64,000 bases of DNA from Hyphomicrobiales bacterium (GCA_900470195.1 UEIJ01000023.1:310001-374000); one strand, 5' to 3'. Shown: positions 35,016 through 43,598, counted from the first letter of the stretch. Program-made: numbers and translations. The notes: generated from the letters alone by a model not told the origin.

Positions 35016-36560
35016 TCAGGTTACGGCACCGACCTGCCACGGCACGAATTCGTTGTCGCCATAGTCGTAGACTTCGCTCAACGTCTTCTCGCCGGAAGCG
35101 ACCGCAATGATATGTTCAAAGATGCGCGTGCCCGACTGTTCGATGGTCTCGTCGCCGGTGACGATGCCGCCGCAATTTATGTCCATGTCTTCCTTCATGT
35201 GTTCATACATTTCGGAATTCGTGGCGATCTTGATGCAAGGCGAAGGCTTGAAGCCGGATACCGAGCCGCGACCCGTGGTGAAGCAGATCACATTGCAGCC
35301 ACCGGCTACCTGCCCGGTCACGGCAACGGGATCGTAACCCGGCGTGTCCATGAACACGAAGCCCGGTTCGGTCACGGTTTCAGCAAATTCATAGACGGCC
35401 TTGAGCGGCATGGAACCACCCTTGGCAACCGCGCCGAGCGACTTTTCCAGAATGGTGGTGAGCCCACCAAGCTTGTTGCCATGCGACGGGTTGTTGTTGA
35501 GTTCGTCGCCATTGCGCGCCGTGTAGTCGCGCCACCAGTCGATGCGCTGCAACAGTTTTTCGGCGACCGCAGGCGTTGCGGCGCGGCGCGTCAGAAGATG
35601 TTCCGCGCCATAGATTTCCGGCGTTTCCGACAGAACGGTCGTACCGCCGTTGCGCACGATAAGGTCCGAGGCATAGCCCAATGCCGGATTGGCCGAGATG
35701 CCGGAATAGCCGTCCGAGCCGCCGCATTCCAGCGCCACTTTCAGCTTCGACAAAGGCTGTTTGGTGCGCACTGCCGAATTGACCAGCGGCAGCATTTCCT
35801 TGATCTCGGCAATCGCATGATCGATGGTCTTGCGCGTGCCGCCATGCTGCTGGATCGTCATGGTGCGCAGGCGCGAGCCTTCTTCCATGCGATAATGTTC
35901 GAGGATCGGCGCAATCTGGTTGGTTTCGCAGCCAAGCCCGATCAGCAATATGCCCCCGAAATTCGGATGCTTGGCATAGCCCTGAATGGTGCGCGTCAAA
36001 AGGCGATAGCCTTCCGACTTGGTGTTGAGCGCGCAACCGCTGCCATGCGTCAGCGCGACGACGCCATCGACATTGTCGAAACCATCAAGGCCGCCCATGC
36101 GATTGAAGTAATCGGCGATGTAGCGCGACACCGTAGCCGAACAATTGACCGACGAAATCACGCCGATGAAATTGCGCGTGCCGACGCCGCCCGCGCCGCG
36201 GTCAAAGCCCATGAAATGGCGACGCTCCGCCTCTGGCAGCATGCCGCGTTCTTCAATATCGATCGAGAACTGGTGCTCGTGTTCGGAGGGCAGCATGGCA
36301 AGGTTCTGCAGATGCACATGCTCGCCCTGCGCAATGTCCTTCGTCGCAACGCCGATCACCTGCCCGTATTTCAGGACTTCCCTGCCTTCAGGAATATCGC
36401 GAACTGCAACCTTGTGCCCACGTCCGATCAGTTCCCGAGCCTTGATCCCATCAAGGCCGATGGAATCGCCCGCGCGAACCGAAACGCGCGCCACCGCAAC
36501 ATCATCCGAAGGATGCAGCAGAATTACAGGCGCCACCGCTGTAGCAACGGAATCATTCAT
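35016..36560 (-). CDS. uxaA: Altronate dehydratase (UxaA family)
   Basis: A 514-residue protein with an N-terminal SAF domain (about residues 12-85) and a C-terminal UxaA/GarD dehydratase domain. The latter contains VNCSATVSRYIA, LTHGSGCALNTKSEGY, ALECGGSDGYSG near residue 325 and FTTGRGSVSGFKPSPCIKIATNSEMY. Conserved Cys residues in these motifs fit an iron-dependent dehydratase. The reaction would be D-altronate to 2-keto-3-deoxygluconate. It starts just after the GntR regulator and precedes the dehydrogenase on the same strand. The closely related galactarate dehydratase is possible, but the UxaB-like neighbour favours altronate. Confidence 0.87.
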   Translation of the reverse strand: MNDSVATAVAPVILLHPSDDVAVARVSVRAGDSIGLDGIKARELIGRGHKVAVRDIPEGREVLKYGQVIGVATKDIAQGEHVHLQNLAMLPSEHEHQFSIDIEERGMLPEAERRHFMGFDRGAGGVGTRNFIGVISSVNCSATVSRYIADYFNRMGGLDGFDNVDGVVALTHGSGCALNTKSEGYRLLTRTIQGYAKHPNFGGILLIGLGCETNQIAPILEHYRMEEGSRLRTMTIQQHGGTRKTIDHAIAEIKEMLPLVNSAVRTKQPLSKLKVALECGGSDGYSGISANPALGYASDLIVRNGGTTVLSETPEIYGAEHLLTRRAATPAVAEKLLQRIDWWRDYTARNGDELNNNPSHGNKLGGLTTILEKSLGAVAKGGSMPLKAVYEFAETVTEPGFVFMDTPGYDPVAVTGQVAGGCNVICFTTGRGSVSGFKPSPCIKIATNSEMYEHMKEDMDINCGGIVTGDETIEQSGTRIFEHIIAVASGEKTLSEVYDYGDNEFVPWQVGAVT

Positions 36561-36594
36561 ATGTCTGACCTCACTCCCAAATCGCCCCGGCCGA

Positions 36595-37302
36595 TCACTC
36601 GCTGGGTTCATTATCCATCCAACGCTGCTTGGATCGGTCCAGATGCGTTCGCATGGCTGCCTGCGCCTGAAGCGGATCCCTCGCTTCCAGCGCCGCATAG
36701 ATGGCTTCATGCTCGGCCAAAGCCAGAGCCCATGTATCGTTATCCTCGAAGCGTGTTCTGATATGCGACGTCAGCGGGCTGTGCCGCTCGTCGAAAAGGT
36801 CGCGCACAATGCGCACCAGCACCGAATTGCCCGATTGCTCGGCAATGAGCAGATGAAACTGCCTGTCGAGTTCAATCGCCTTGCGCCCGGCATCGACATT
36901 CACCTTCATGGCGTCAATCGTCGCGCGCAATTCGGCCAGGCTTTCAGGCGTCATGCGCGCGCAGGCCGTAACGACCACGCTGCCCTCGACCATCTCGCGC
37001 GCCTGCATGATTTCAAGAGGGCTTTCGCCGATGGAAGCTCCGTGCGAAAGTAAACGCTTTTCCGACTCCGGCGTGACATAGATGCCGGACCCCATACGGA
37101 TCTCGACATTGCCGGCGATTTCGAGCGCAATCAGCGCCTCGCGCAGCGAGGGGCGCGACACGCCGAGCTGCTGCGCCAGCTCGCGCTCAGCCGGCAGCCT
37201 GCTGCCAGCAGGAAACTGGCCATCCTGAATGAGATTCCTCACCCGGTCTGCAATCTGCTGGTAAAGCCTGCGCGGTTCCGCAGCTGCCGTAAAGTCGCTC
37301 AT
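36595..37302 (-). CDS. GntR/FadR-family regulator (ExuR/UxuR-like)
   Basis: A 235-residue regulator with a winged helix at about residues 12-75 (SRLPAERELAQQLGVSRPSL, then GSGIYV) and an all-helical FCD domain from about 95 to 225, with the metal/ligand residues in DRQFHLLIAEQSGN and LAEHEAIYAALEARD. It is the first gene of the minus-strand operon (uxaA, dehydrogenase, TRAP genes) and is divergent from the tagaturonate-reductase gene. Two TGGC-N3-ACCA sites in the divergent gap (37331-37341 and 37450-37460) are candidate operators. Effector probably a uronate or aldonate. Confidence 0.9.
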   Translation of the reverse strand: MSDFTAAAEPRRLYQQIADRVRNLIQDGQFPAGSRLPAERELAQQLGVSRPSLREALIALEIAGNVEIRMGSGIYVTPESEKRLLSHGASIGESPLEIMQAREMVEGSVVVTACARMTPESLAELRATIDAMKVNVDAGRKAIELDRQFHLLIAEQSGNSVLVRIVRDLFDERHSPLTSHIRTRFEDNDTWALALAEHEAIYAALEARDPLQAQAAMRTHLDRSKQRWMDNEPSE

Positions 37303-37330
37303 GGTGCTCCCAATTCACCTCTCCTCGAAT

Positions 37331-37341
37331 TGGCCTTACCA
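37331..37341. promoter_or_regulatory. Candidate GntR operator, copy 1
   Basis: TGGCCTTACCA lies 29 bases upstream of the GntR gene start. It has the TGG-N5-CCA dyad and shares the pattern TGGCnTnACCA with the site at 37450-37460. FadR-type regulators bind short dyads of this kind. Assigned from pattern and position only. Confidence 0.45.
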
Positions 37342-37449
37342 TATTTCCAAGCGAAACGAAGCGCAATATGCACAGAAACGCGATGAATTGCGGCAAATCG
37401 CGCGTTTCAACAAGGACGACCGAACCAATCTGCCAATAAAGATTCCTAC

Positions 37450-37460
37450 TGGCTTGACCA
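37450..37460. promoter_or_regulatory. Candidate GntR operator, copy 2
   Basis: TGGCTTGACCA lies 49 bases upstream of the tagaturonate-reductase start and has the same TGGCnTnACCA form as copy 1. One site near each divergent gene would allow a single regulator to control both. Confidence 0.45.
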
Positions 37461-37509
37461 ATTTGCTGTGCATCGCTTAGTTAAAACCACTGTTTTATGG
37501 GAGAAGGTC

Positions 37510-38631
37510 ATGCACGAAAAGCCAGCGATTCTGCAGTTTGGCACCAGCCGATTTCTGTTGGCTCATGCCGATTTCTTTGTTTCAGAGGCACTTTCTGACG
37601 GCAAAGCGATCGGAACGATTGCCGTTGTGCAGACGACTTCAAACCCGCAGAGCAGCCAGCGGATCGCGGCCCTGAACGAAGCCCGCAGCTATCCGGTAAT
37701 GATCCGCGGACTGATCGACGGCAAACCGTCCGAAAAGGAATGTCAGGCAAAGGGTGTCACCGCCGCCTATTCGGCGCATCATGACTGGGCCGCGATTCTC
37801 GAACTCGGCGCGAGCGTTGATGTGATCCTTTCCAACACCGGCGACAAGGGTTATGAGCTAGATCCGAGTGATGACAGCTCGCTTCTTGCCCACCCGGAAG
37901 CTTTGCCGAAAAGCTTTCCGGCCAAGCTTCTGGTGCTCCTGCATCATCGCTGGCAGCGCAATCCGGATGCGCCATTGTCGGTATTTCCCTGCGAGCTGAT
38001 CTCTCGCAATGGCGACAAGCTGCGCTCGATCCTGATCGATCTCGCCCACGACTGGAAACTGCCGGACAGTTTTGTCCAATGGCTCGAAATGCGCTGCATC
38101 TTCGCCAACAGCCTTGTCGACCGCATCGTTTCAGAACCTATCGACCCCATCGGGGCCGTCGCCGAACCCTATGCGCTCTGGGCAATCGAGAATGCCGATG
38201 GGCTGAGGCTTCCTTGCGAACATGAAGACATCGTCGTTACCGACGATCTGGCGCGCTACGAGCGCCTGAAGCTCTATCTGCTCAACCTTGGCCATACGTT
38301 CATCGCCGAACAATGGCTCAAGGGCGGGCGCCCGAAGGATGAAATCGTTCTGGAAGCCATGCGGGACGAGACAATCCGGGGTGAACTGGAAGCGGTCTGG
38401 CGGGAGGAAGTGCTGCCGGTATTTGCTGCGGACGGTCTTGGTGAACAAGCGTCGGCTTATGTGGATTCTGTACGGGAGCGGTTTCTCAACCCTTTCCTCA
38501 AGCACCGCATTGCAGACATTGCTTCCAACCATGAGGAAAAGAAGCAGCGGCGCTTCGCGCCGGTCATCGCTCGCGCAACTGAGCTTGGCCTCAATCTCGC
38601 ACAGAGCCGTTTGAAGGCGGCTGTCGGTTAG
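37510..38631 (+). CDS. Tagaturonate reductase-like protein (mannitol dehydrogenase family)
   Basis: A 373-residue polyol dehydrogenase-family enzyme. The N-terminus ILQFGTSRFLLAHADFFV is the family NAD-binding start; VFPCELISRNGDKLRSIL near residue 160 and FANSLVDRIVSEP near 198 carry the catalytic Lys/Asn region, and KLYLLNLGHTFIAEQW is the usual downstream motif. It is shorter than E. coli UxaB (about 480). UxaB converts D-tagaturonate to D-altronate with NADH. ATG 37510 follows GGGAGAAGG; an upstream in-frame start is less likely. Divergent from the uxaA operon. Fructuronate or other ketouronate reductase activity is an alternative. Confidence 0.82.
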   Translation: MHEKPAILQFGTSRFLLAHADFFVSEALSDGKAIGTIAVVQTTSNPQSSQRIAALNEARSYPVMIRGLIDGKPSEKECQAKGVTAAYSAHHDWAAILELGASVDVILSNTGDKGYELDPSDDSSLLAHPEALPKSFPAKLLVLLHHRWQRNPDAPLSVFPCELISRNGDKLRSILIDLAHDWKLPDSFVQWLEMRCIFANSLVDRIVSEPIDPIGAVAEPYALWAIENADGLRLPCEHEDIVVTDDLARYERLKLYLLNLGHTFIAEQWLKGGRPKDEIVLEAMRDETIRGELEAVWREEVLPVFAADGLGEQASAYVDSVRERFLNPFLKHRIADIASNHEEKKQRRFAPVIARATELGLNLAQSRLKAAVG

Positions 38632-38672
38632 AGTGCGGCGCGTCCCTTCGGACGCGCAAATGACGCGCTAAC

Positions 38673-39440
38673 CTATTGAGCCTGCGCATCGTGCTTCCCG
38701 AAAATCGAATCCGATTTTCGGGCCGATGCTGCAAGCCATTCGTTCAGCTCGACTTCGGCACGTTCCAGCGCGCTATAGTTTAAAAGCTTGCGCAGGAGCG
38801 CGACCGTGACGGCACGCGCCCGGAGATTGAAGCGCCCCTCCTCAGGCTCACCCTTTTCCTGGTAAACGCCAAGTTTTTCATAGAGTTGCTGCAATCTGTT
38901 CTGGACGCTTCTGAGCGACAGATTGCGGCGGCGTGCGATGACGCGGTCTGTCAGACCCAGCGCGATATCGATAAGAATTTCATATTCGCTTTCGCTGAAG
39001 CCGCTGGCATGGCCGAGGCTCTTCTGCTGCAGCCCGCGCACCTCACGGTCGATAACGCATTGCGCCTCGACGAAGATGCTGCGCAATGCCAGCCGCAGCT
39101 TGTCGTCGGATGCCGATTTCAGTACATAGCCGTAAGCCGCCCCTTCGGGCACGATGCGCGACACGCCCCGCACGTAGGCTTCGTCGGCGTAATTCGACCA
39201 GAACAGGATGCGCGTTTCCGGATTTTCCTTCCAGATGGTGCGCGCCGCCTCTATGCCATTGCGCCCGTTCATCTGCAAATCCATGACGATATGCGCTGCC
39301 CTGTGCTGGCGCGCCAGCTTTTCGCCGGCCGACCCGTTGTCGGCCTCCAGCACGTCACTGCATTCCGGCAGCGCCGCCCGCACGGCCTCGCCAAGATAAG
39401 CGCGATGCAACGGATCATCTTCCACGATCAGGACATGCAT
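38673..39440 (-). CDS. NarL/LuxR-type response regulator
   Basis: A 255-residue two-component regulator. The receiver domain has the acidic cluster E7-D8-D9, the phosphoacceptor D54 in HIVMDLQMN, and K108 in GYVLKSAS. The LuxR-type HTH is at about residues 150-195, with RRNLSLRSVQNRLQQLYEKLGV as recognition part. The C-terminal tail, about residues 238-252, is encoded by the palindromic repeat at 38686-38729, so the extension is probably not conserved. It starts one base from the end of the histidine-kinase gene. Likely target: the divergent sugar ABC operon at 40994. Confidence 0.9.
   Translation of the reverse strand: MHVLIVEDDPLHRAYLGEAVRAALPECSDVLEADNGSAGEKLARQHRAAHIVMDLQMNGRNGIEAARTIWKENPETRILFWSNYADEAYVRGVSRIVPEGAAYGYVLKSASDDKLRLALRSIFVEAQCVIDREVRGLQQKSLGHASGFSESEYEILIDIALGLTDRVIARRRNLSLRSVQNRLQQLYEKLGVYQEKGEPEEGRFNLRARAVTVALLRKLLNYSALERAEVELNEWLAASARKSDSIFGKHDAQAQ
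38686..38729. repeat. Dispersed palindromic repeat overlapping the response-regulator 3' end
   Basis: CCCGAAAATCG (38697-38707) pairs with CGATTTTCGGG (38712-38722), and an outer GCATCG/CGATGC pair extends it. It belongs to the rhizobial/Brucella palindromic repeat type, distinct in sequence from the copy at 383-425 but sharing CCGAAAA. It lies inside the last codons of the response-regulator gene. Confidence 0.7.
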
Positions 39441-39441
39441 T

Positions 39442-40680
39442 TTATCCTCCGCTCTCCCGGCACATTTCAGCGGGCAGGTGAATGGTGACGCTGGTGCCGC
39501 CGCCCTCCCCGTTTTTCCTGATAGCGAAATTGGCAGAAATCAACCGCGCCCGCGTGCGCATATTGTCGATCCCGTGCCCGACATCGGGACGCTGCATCTG
39601 GCGATCCATGCCGATGCCGTTGTCTGCGACTTCCACGTGCAGGCGACCACCCTTGTTGCTGAACGTAACGCGCAGCCGGCTTGCATGAGCGTGGCGGATC
39701 GTATTGTTGATCGCCTCCTGCACGATGCGAAAGAGCGAGGTCGCAACGGTTTCCTCCAGCCGGTCAGCCATGCCATCGCTGTGGTCGTCCAGCGTCCATT
39801 CGATGGTTGACCCGCTGTCGCGCACCGAACGGCCCAGATGGTTTTCCGTCGCCTGCACAAAACCGAAAAGCTGGAGGATCGAAGGCTTCGCCTCTTCAAT
39901 GATTTGCCGGAGGTCGTGCATGCAATGCTGGAGCCCGCGAAACAGCGGTTCAAGCTGCTCGCCCGAGAGGTCCGGCGTATGGGTGAGCCGCTCCACATGG
40001 CGCGCAAGCCGTGTCAGATCGGCCAGCGTCTGATCGTGCAGATCCATGCCGATGCGGTGCCGCTCGATTTCCAGCGCTTCTGTCAGTTTCAGCGCCCCGA
40101 AACGCAAGCCCTCCTCGCGCGCCCGCGCTTCCGCTTCCACAATGGCGGACCGCTTGGCCTGCTCCGCCGCACGGATTGCGAAGAAATACGGCGTAAGCAG
40201 ATCGGCAATCGACTGGGCATTTTCCACATCCCGCATCGTATAGCAGGCGGGGGTGAGGCTGGAACAGCTGAGCGCACCGATGATATCGCCCTGCGCTTTC
40301 AGCGGCACATGTAGGCGCCCCCTCAGATCGTGCTCGATAATGGGGCTGGAAAAAGCCCCCGTGAAATGAAACCGCGGGTCGGTGCGCGCATCGTCAGTCA
40401 GAAGATGATCGGCTTCACCGGAAAGCACTGTTCGAATGGGGCTGCCGGAAAGCGGTGCGGGCGGATTACGGCTCCAGGCCGTTGAAATACCGCTTTCATA
40501 GGCGATATGGAACTTGCCATCGAGTGTCTTGATGCACACATCCAGATGGTCATAGGGCACGATATGCGTGATCTCTGCCGCCACCGCCCGGATGATGGAA
40601 TCAAAGTCGAGTTGTCCCGCCAGCAATCTGGAAATATTCAGATAGTGATCAAGCAACCTTTGGGGCGCGAGTTCAAGCAA
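39442..40680 (-). CDS. GAF-domain histidine kinase (HisKA_3, NarX/UhpB-like)
   Basis: A 412-residue soluble sensor kinase. The N-terminal half is a GAF domain (about residues 20-170, with IVPYDHLDVCI, GSPIRTVLSGEA and LHVPLKAQGDIIGALS), which binds a small ligand. A coiled linker of about residues 172-205 leads to the HisKA_3 dimerisation helix with phosphoacceptor H215 in MDLHDQTLADL. The ATPase domain (about 310-410) has QEAINNTIRHAHASRLRV and VADNGIGMD. There are no membrane segments. It is the first gene of the kinase/regulator pair, divergent from a sugar ABC operon. It presumably senses a metabolite or redox state in the cytoplasm. Confidence 0.9.
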   Translation of the reverse strand: MLELAPQRLLDHYLNISRLLAGQLDFDSIIRAVAAEITHIVPYDHLDVCIKTLDGKFHIAYESGISTAWSRNPPAPLSGSPIRTVLSGEADHLLTDDARTDPRFHFTGAFSSPIIEHDLRGRLHVPLKAQGDIIGALSCSSLTPACYTMRDVENAQSIADLLTPYFFAIRAAEQAKRSAIVEAEARAREEGLRFGALKLTEALEIERHRIGMDLHDQTLADLTRLARHVERLTHTPDLSGEQLEPLFRGLQHCMHDLRQIIEEAKPSILQLFGFVQATENHLGRSVRDSGSTIEWTLDDHSDGMADRLEETVATSLFRIVQEAINNTIRHAHASRLRVTFSNKGGRLHVEVADNGIGMDRQMQRPDVGHGIDNMRTRARLISANFAIRKNGEGGGTSVTIHLPAEMCRESGG

Positions 40681-40993
40681 GCGTCTCTCCTCCGGAACGC
40701 AGACTGCTCATAAGCTATAATACGCCGTAACATCCTCGGCGCGTCTTGCGGCTTCCCGCAATTTTGCTGCGGGAACCCGCAAGTCAGTTGCTTCATTCGG
40801 CCTTCACAGAAGGCTCCTCTTCTTTCATCCTCGCTTCACCAGAAAATTGCCCGCAAGACAAGAGTGGAAATCAAGTCGATTGCGGTTGGTGCCGTTGAGG
40901 AGCGGCGGTGCGGGAGGCTCGCGCCATAATCATTTCAGACGATCCGGAGCGCCGGGGCGCTGCGGGTCGTATACTGGCAACCGGGAGGACAGA
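40681..40993. other. Divergent control region between kinase and sugar ABC operon
   Basis: 313 bases without a gene. The main feature is the paired palindrome at 40745-40783. A further TTGCCCGCAA at 40847-40856 repeats its half-site. GGGAGGAC near 40983 is the ribosome site of the binding-protein gene. Confidence 0.7.
40745..40783. promoter_or_regulatory. Two tandem 16-bp palindromes, candidate response-regulator sites
   Basis: TTGCGGCTTCCCGCAA (40746-40761) and CTGCGGGAACCCGCAA (40767-40782) are each dyads with halves TGCGG and CCGCA, 21 bases apart. The two also form one 16-bp inverted repeat (40745-40760 with 40768-40783), with one mismatch and a 7-base centre. Such helical-phase spacing suits a NarL-type dimer binding twice. 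Could alternatively fold in RNA. Confidence 0.6.
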
Positions 40994-42010
40994 ATGAAAC
41001 TAGCAAAAATCCTTTTCGCATCCGCAGCACTTGCTGGCATTTTAGCCACGGGCAGCGCATTGGCCGACACATCGTCGAAGAAGATTGCATTCTCGAACAA
41101 CTACGCTGGCAACTCGTGGCGCCAGGCCATGCTGGAAAGCTGGGACAAGATCACCAAGGAAGCCGTGAAGGCTGGCGTGGTTGCAGCCGCCGATCCGTTC
41201 ACGACCGCCGAAAATCAGGCGACGGAACAGGCCGCGCAGATCCAGAACATGATCCTGCAAGGCTATGACGCCATCGTTATCAATGCGGCCTCTCCGACCG
41301 CGTTGAATGGCGCAATCAAGGAAGCCTGCGACGCGGGCATCACCGTCGTTTCCTTTGACGGCATCGTGACCGAGCCTTGCGCATGGCGCATCGCGGTCGA
41401 TTTCAAGGCAATGGGCGAAGGTCAGATCGACTACCTTGCCAAGCGTTTCCCGGATGGCGGCAACCTGCTCGAAATTCGTGGCCTTGCCGGTGTTTCCGTC
41501 GATGACAACATCCATGCCGGCATCGAAGAAGGCGTAAAGAAGCATCCGAAATTCAAGATCGTCGGTTCCGTCAATGGCGACTGGGCCGCAGACGTCGCAC
41601 AGCGTGCCGTCGCTGGCATTCTCCCAAGTCTGCCGAAAGTCGATGCGGTCGTAACACAGGGCGGCGACGGCTATGGCGCTGCGCAGGCCTTCGCTGCCGC
41701 CAAACGCGAAACGCCGATCATCATCATGGGCAACCGTGAAGACGAACTGCAGTGGTGGAAGCAACAGAAAGACGCCAACGGCTACGAAACCATGTCGGTT
41801 TCGATTGCACCGGGCGTTTCCACGCTGGCTTTCTGGGTCGCACAGCAGATTCTCGACGGCAAGGACGTGAAGAAGGACCTCGTGGTTCCGTTCCTCAGCG
41901 TCAGCCAGGAATCGCTCGAAAAGGACCTCGCCAACACCCAGAAGGGTGGCGTCGCCAATGTAGAATATTCGCTGGAAGACGCGCAGAAGGTCATCGACGC
42001 CGCGAAATAA
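40994..42010 (+). CDS. Sugar ABC transporter periplasmic binding protein (RbsB-like)
   Basis: A 338-residue type I periplasmic binding protein with a Sec signal (MKLAKILFASAALAGILATG..., cleavage after ALA). The mature start KKIAFSNNYAGNSWRQAMLESW and GYDAIVINAASPTALNGAIKEACDAGI match the ribose/galactose-type CUT2 class, as does VVTQGGDGYGAAQAF. ATG 40994 follows GGGAGGAC and is the first gene of a five-gene operon. The SMP-30 lactonase at the operon's end suggests an aldose substrate that is oxidised to a lactone. A hairpin follows at 42031. Confidence 0.92.
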   Translation: MKLAKILFASAALAGILATGSALADTSSKKIAFSNNYAGNSWRQAMLESWDKITKEAVKAGVVAAADPFTTAENQATEQAAQIQNMILQGYDAIVINAASPTALNGAIKEACDAGITVVSFDGIVTEPCAWRIAVDFKAMGEGQIDYLAKRFPDGGNLLEIRGLAGVSVDDNIHAGIEEGVKKHPKFKIVGSVNGDWAADVAQRAVAGILPSLPKVDAVVTQGGDGYGAAQAFAAAKRETPIIIMGNREDELQWWKQQKDANGYETMSVSIAPGVSTLAFWVAQQILDGKDVKKDLVVPFLSVSQESLEKDLANTQKGGVANVEYSLEDAQKVIDAAK

Positions 42011-42030
42011 GCGGATCGGCCCAAAATATG

Positions 42031-42054
42031 AGGGGCGGGTTCATCCTCGCCCCT
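42031..42054 (+). other. Intercistronic hairpin after the RbsB-like gene
   Basis: AGGGGCG (42031-42037) pairs with CGCCCCT (42048-42054), followed by TCTTCG. It likely protects the upstream message or reduces read-through, so more binding protein than channel is made. Confidence 0.6.
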
Positions 42055-42137
42055 TCTTCGTCCCTTTACCTTGACGCCTTTCCGACAGCAGTGCCTTTGC
42101 CGCGTCGCCGGAAAATGTCCAATCGTTAGTTGAGTGC

Positions 42138-43598
42138 ATGACAGAAACAGCAGAGAAACAGGAGGTCGTCGCCGCGCGCGATATTCGCGTGCAGTTCGGT
42201 GCGGTAAAAGCACTGGATGGCGCAGAACTCGTGATCCGCGAAGGTGAATGCGTCGGGCTGGTCGGCCATAATGGCGCAGGCAAATCCACCATCGTCAATG
42301 TCATCAATGGCGGGCTTTCCCCGCATGAAGGCAGCATTTCCTATCACGGCGAACCGGGACATGGCGTGGTAACAGCGCGCAAGCACGGCGTGCGCTGCGT
42401 GTTTCAGGAATTGTCACTGTTTCCAAACCTCACCATTGCGGAAAATGTCCGCATCATGCAGCGCGACCTCACCGGCGCGAACTGGCGTGGCAAGGCCGTT
42501 GAACTGATTTCCACGAAGCTTGATGAGATTTTTCCCGGCCACAAGATCGACTGTGCCGCGACCATCGATGAGCTGTCTATCGCCGAGCGGCAGATGGTGG
42601 AAATCGCCATCAATTTCACCGCGCCCGGCACCGCGCCGAAGCTTGTCATTCTGGACGAACCGACCTCCTCGCTCGACGCAGGCATTGCCGCGCAACTGAT
42701 GGCCTATGTGCGCCGTTTCGTCGGCGCGGGCGGTTCCGTCATTCTCATTTCGCATATGCTGGGGGAAATTCTTTCCACCTCCGACCGCATCGTCGTGATG
42801 AAGGACGGCAAGGTCGTCGCCAATCGTGCAGCCAAAGATTTCACCAATCGCAGCCTCGTTGAAGCCATGGGCAGCGTCGAGCGCGAGAAAGCCGCGCGCC
42901 GCGTTGCAAAGGCCGCTGCGAGCGGCACGCCCGTGCTGTCCTTTGCCAAGCGCGCCAGCGACATCAAGCCGTTTCAGGCATACAAGGGCGAAGTCATCGG
43001 CCTCGCCGGACTGGCCGGACACGGGCAGACCAGGATGCTTCTAGACCTTTACTATGCGCGGCGGCCGAACTGGGTCCCTGCCCGCAACTGCGAGATCGCT
43101 TTTGTAGCCGGCGACCGCAGCCTCAACGGCACTTTCCCGCTGTGGAGCATTCTGCACAATCTCACCATCGGCTCGCTTGACCGGCTGTCGTCGGCAAAGC
43201 TCGTTGACCAGAAGCGCGAGGACACGCTCGGCAGCCAGTGGAAAGACCGCATCCAGATTCGCACGCCGGATATGGGCAACCGCATCCTGTCGCTGTCGGG
43301 CGGCAACCAGCAGAAGGTTCTTTTTGCCCGCGCATTGGCGACCAGCGCCAACGCCATTTTGATGGACGATCCGATGCGCGGCGTCGATGTGGGTACCAAG
43401 CAGGAAGTCTATGAAATCCTGCGCCACGAGGCGGAAAACGGACGCACCTTCGTCTGGTACTCCACCGAAATGGACGAAATCGAACTTTGTGACCGCGTCT
43501 ATGTTTTCCGCGACGGCGCTATCGTCGCGGAACTGACTGGCGAGGACATTACGGAAAAGAACGTGCTTGCAGCATCCTTTGAGGGAGGCCACGAATAA
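42138..43598 (+). CDS. Sugar ABC transporter ATPase, two-domain (RbsA/XylG-like)
   Basis: A 486-residue double ATPase. The first domain has Walker A GHNGAGKST at 43-51, signature LSIAERQMVEIA and Walker B LVILDEPTSSLD. The second domain has a degenerate Walker A (GLAGHGQTRML, without the Lys), signature LSGGNQQKVLFARAL and Walker B ILMDDPMRGVDVGT, which is normal for the CUT2 class. The protein is full length but at the short end. The stop overlaps the first permease start (43598). It powers the RbsB-like importer. Confidence 0.93.
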   Translation: MTETAEKQEVVAARDIRVQFGAVKALDGAELVIREGECVGLVGHNGAGKSTIVNVINGGLSPHEGSISYHGEPGHGVVTARKHGVRCVFQELSLFPNLTIAENVRIMQRDLTGANWRGKAVELISTKLDEIFPGHKIDCAATIDELSIAERQMVEIAINFTAPGTAPKLVILDEPTSSLDAGIAAQLMAYVRRFVGAGGSVILISHMLGEILSTSDRIVVMKDGKVVANRAAKDFTNRSLVEAMGSVEREKAARRVAKAAASGTPVLSFAKRASDIKPFQAYKGEVIGLAGLAGHGQTRMLLDLYYARRPNWVPARNCEIAFVAGDRSLNGTFPLWSILHNLTIGSLDRLSSAKLVDQKREDTLGSQWKDRIQIRTPDMGNRILSLSGGNQQKVLFARALATSANAILMDDPMRGVDVGTKQEVYEILRHEAENGRTFVWYSTEMDEIELCDRVYVFRDGAIVAELTGEDITEKNVLAASFEGGHE

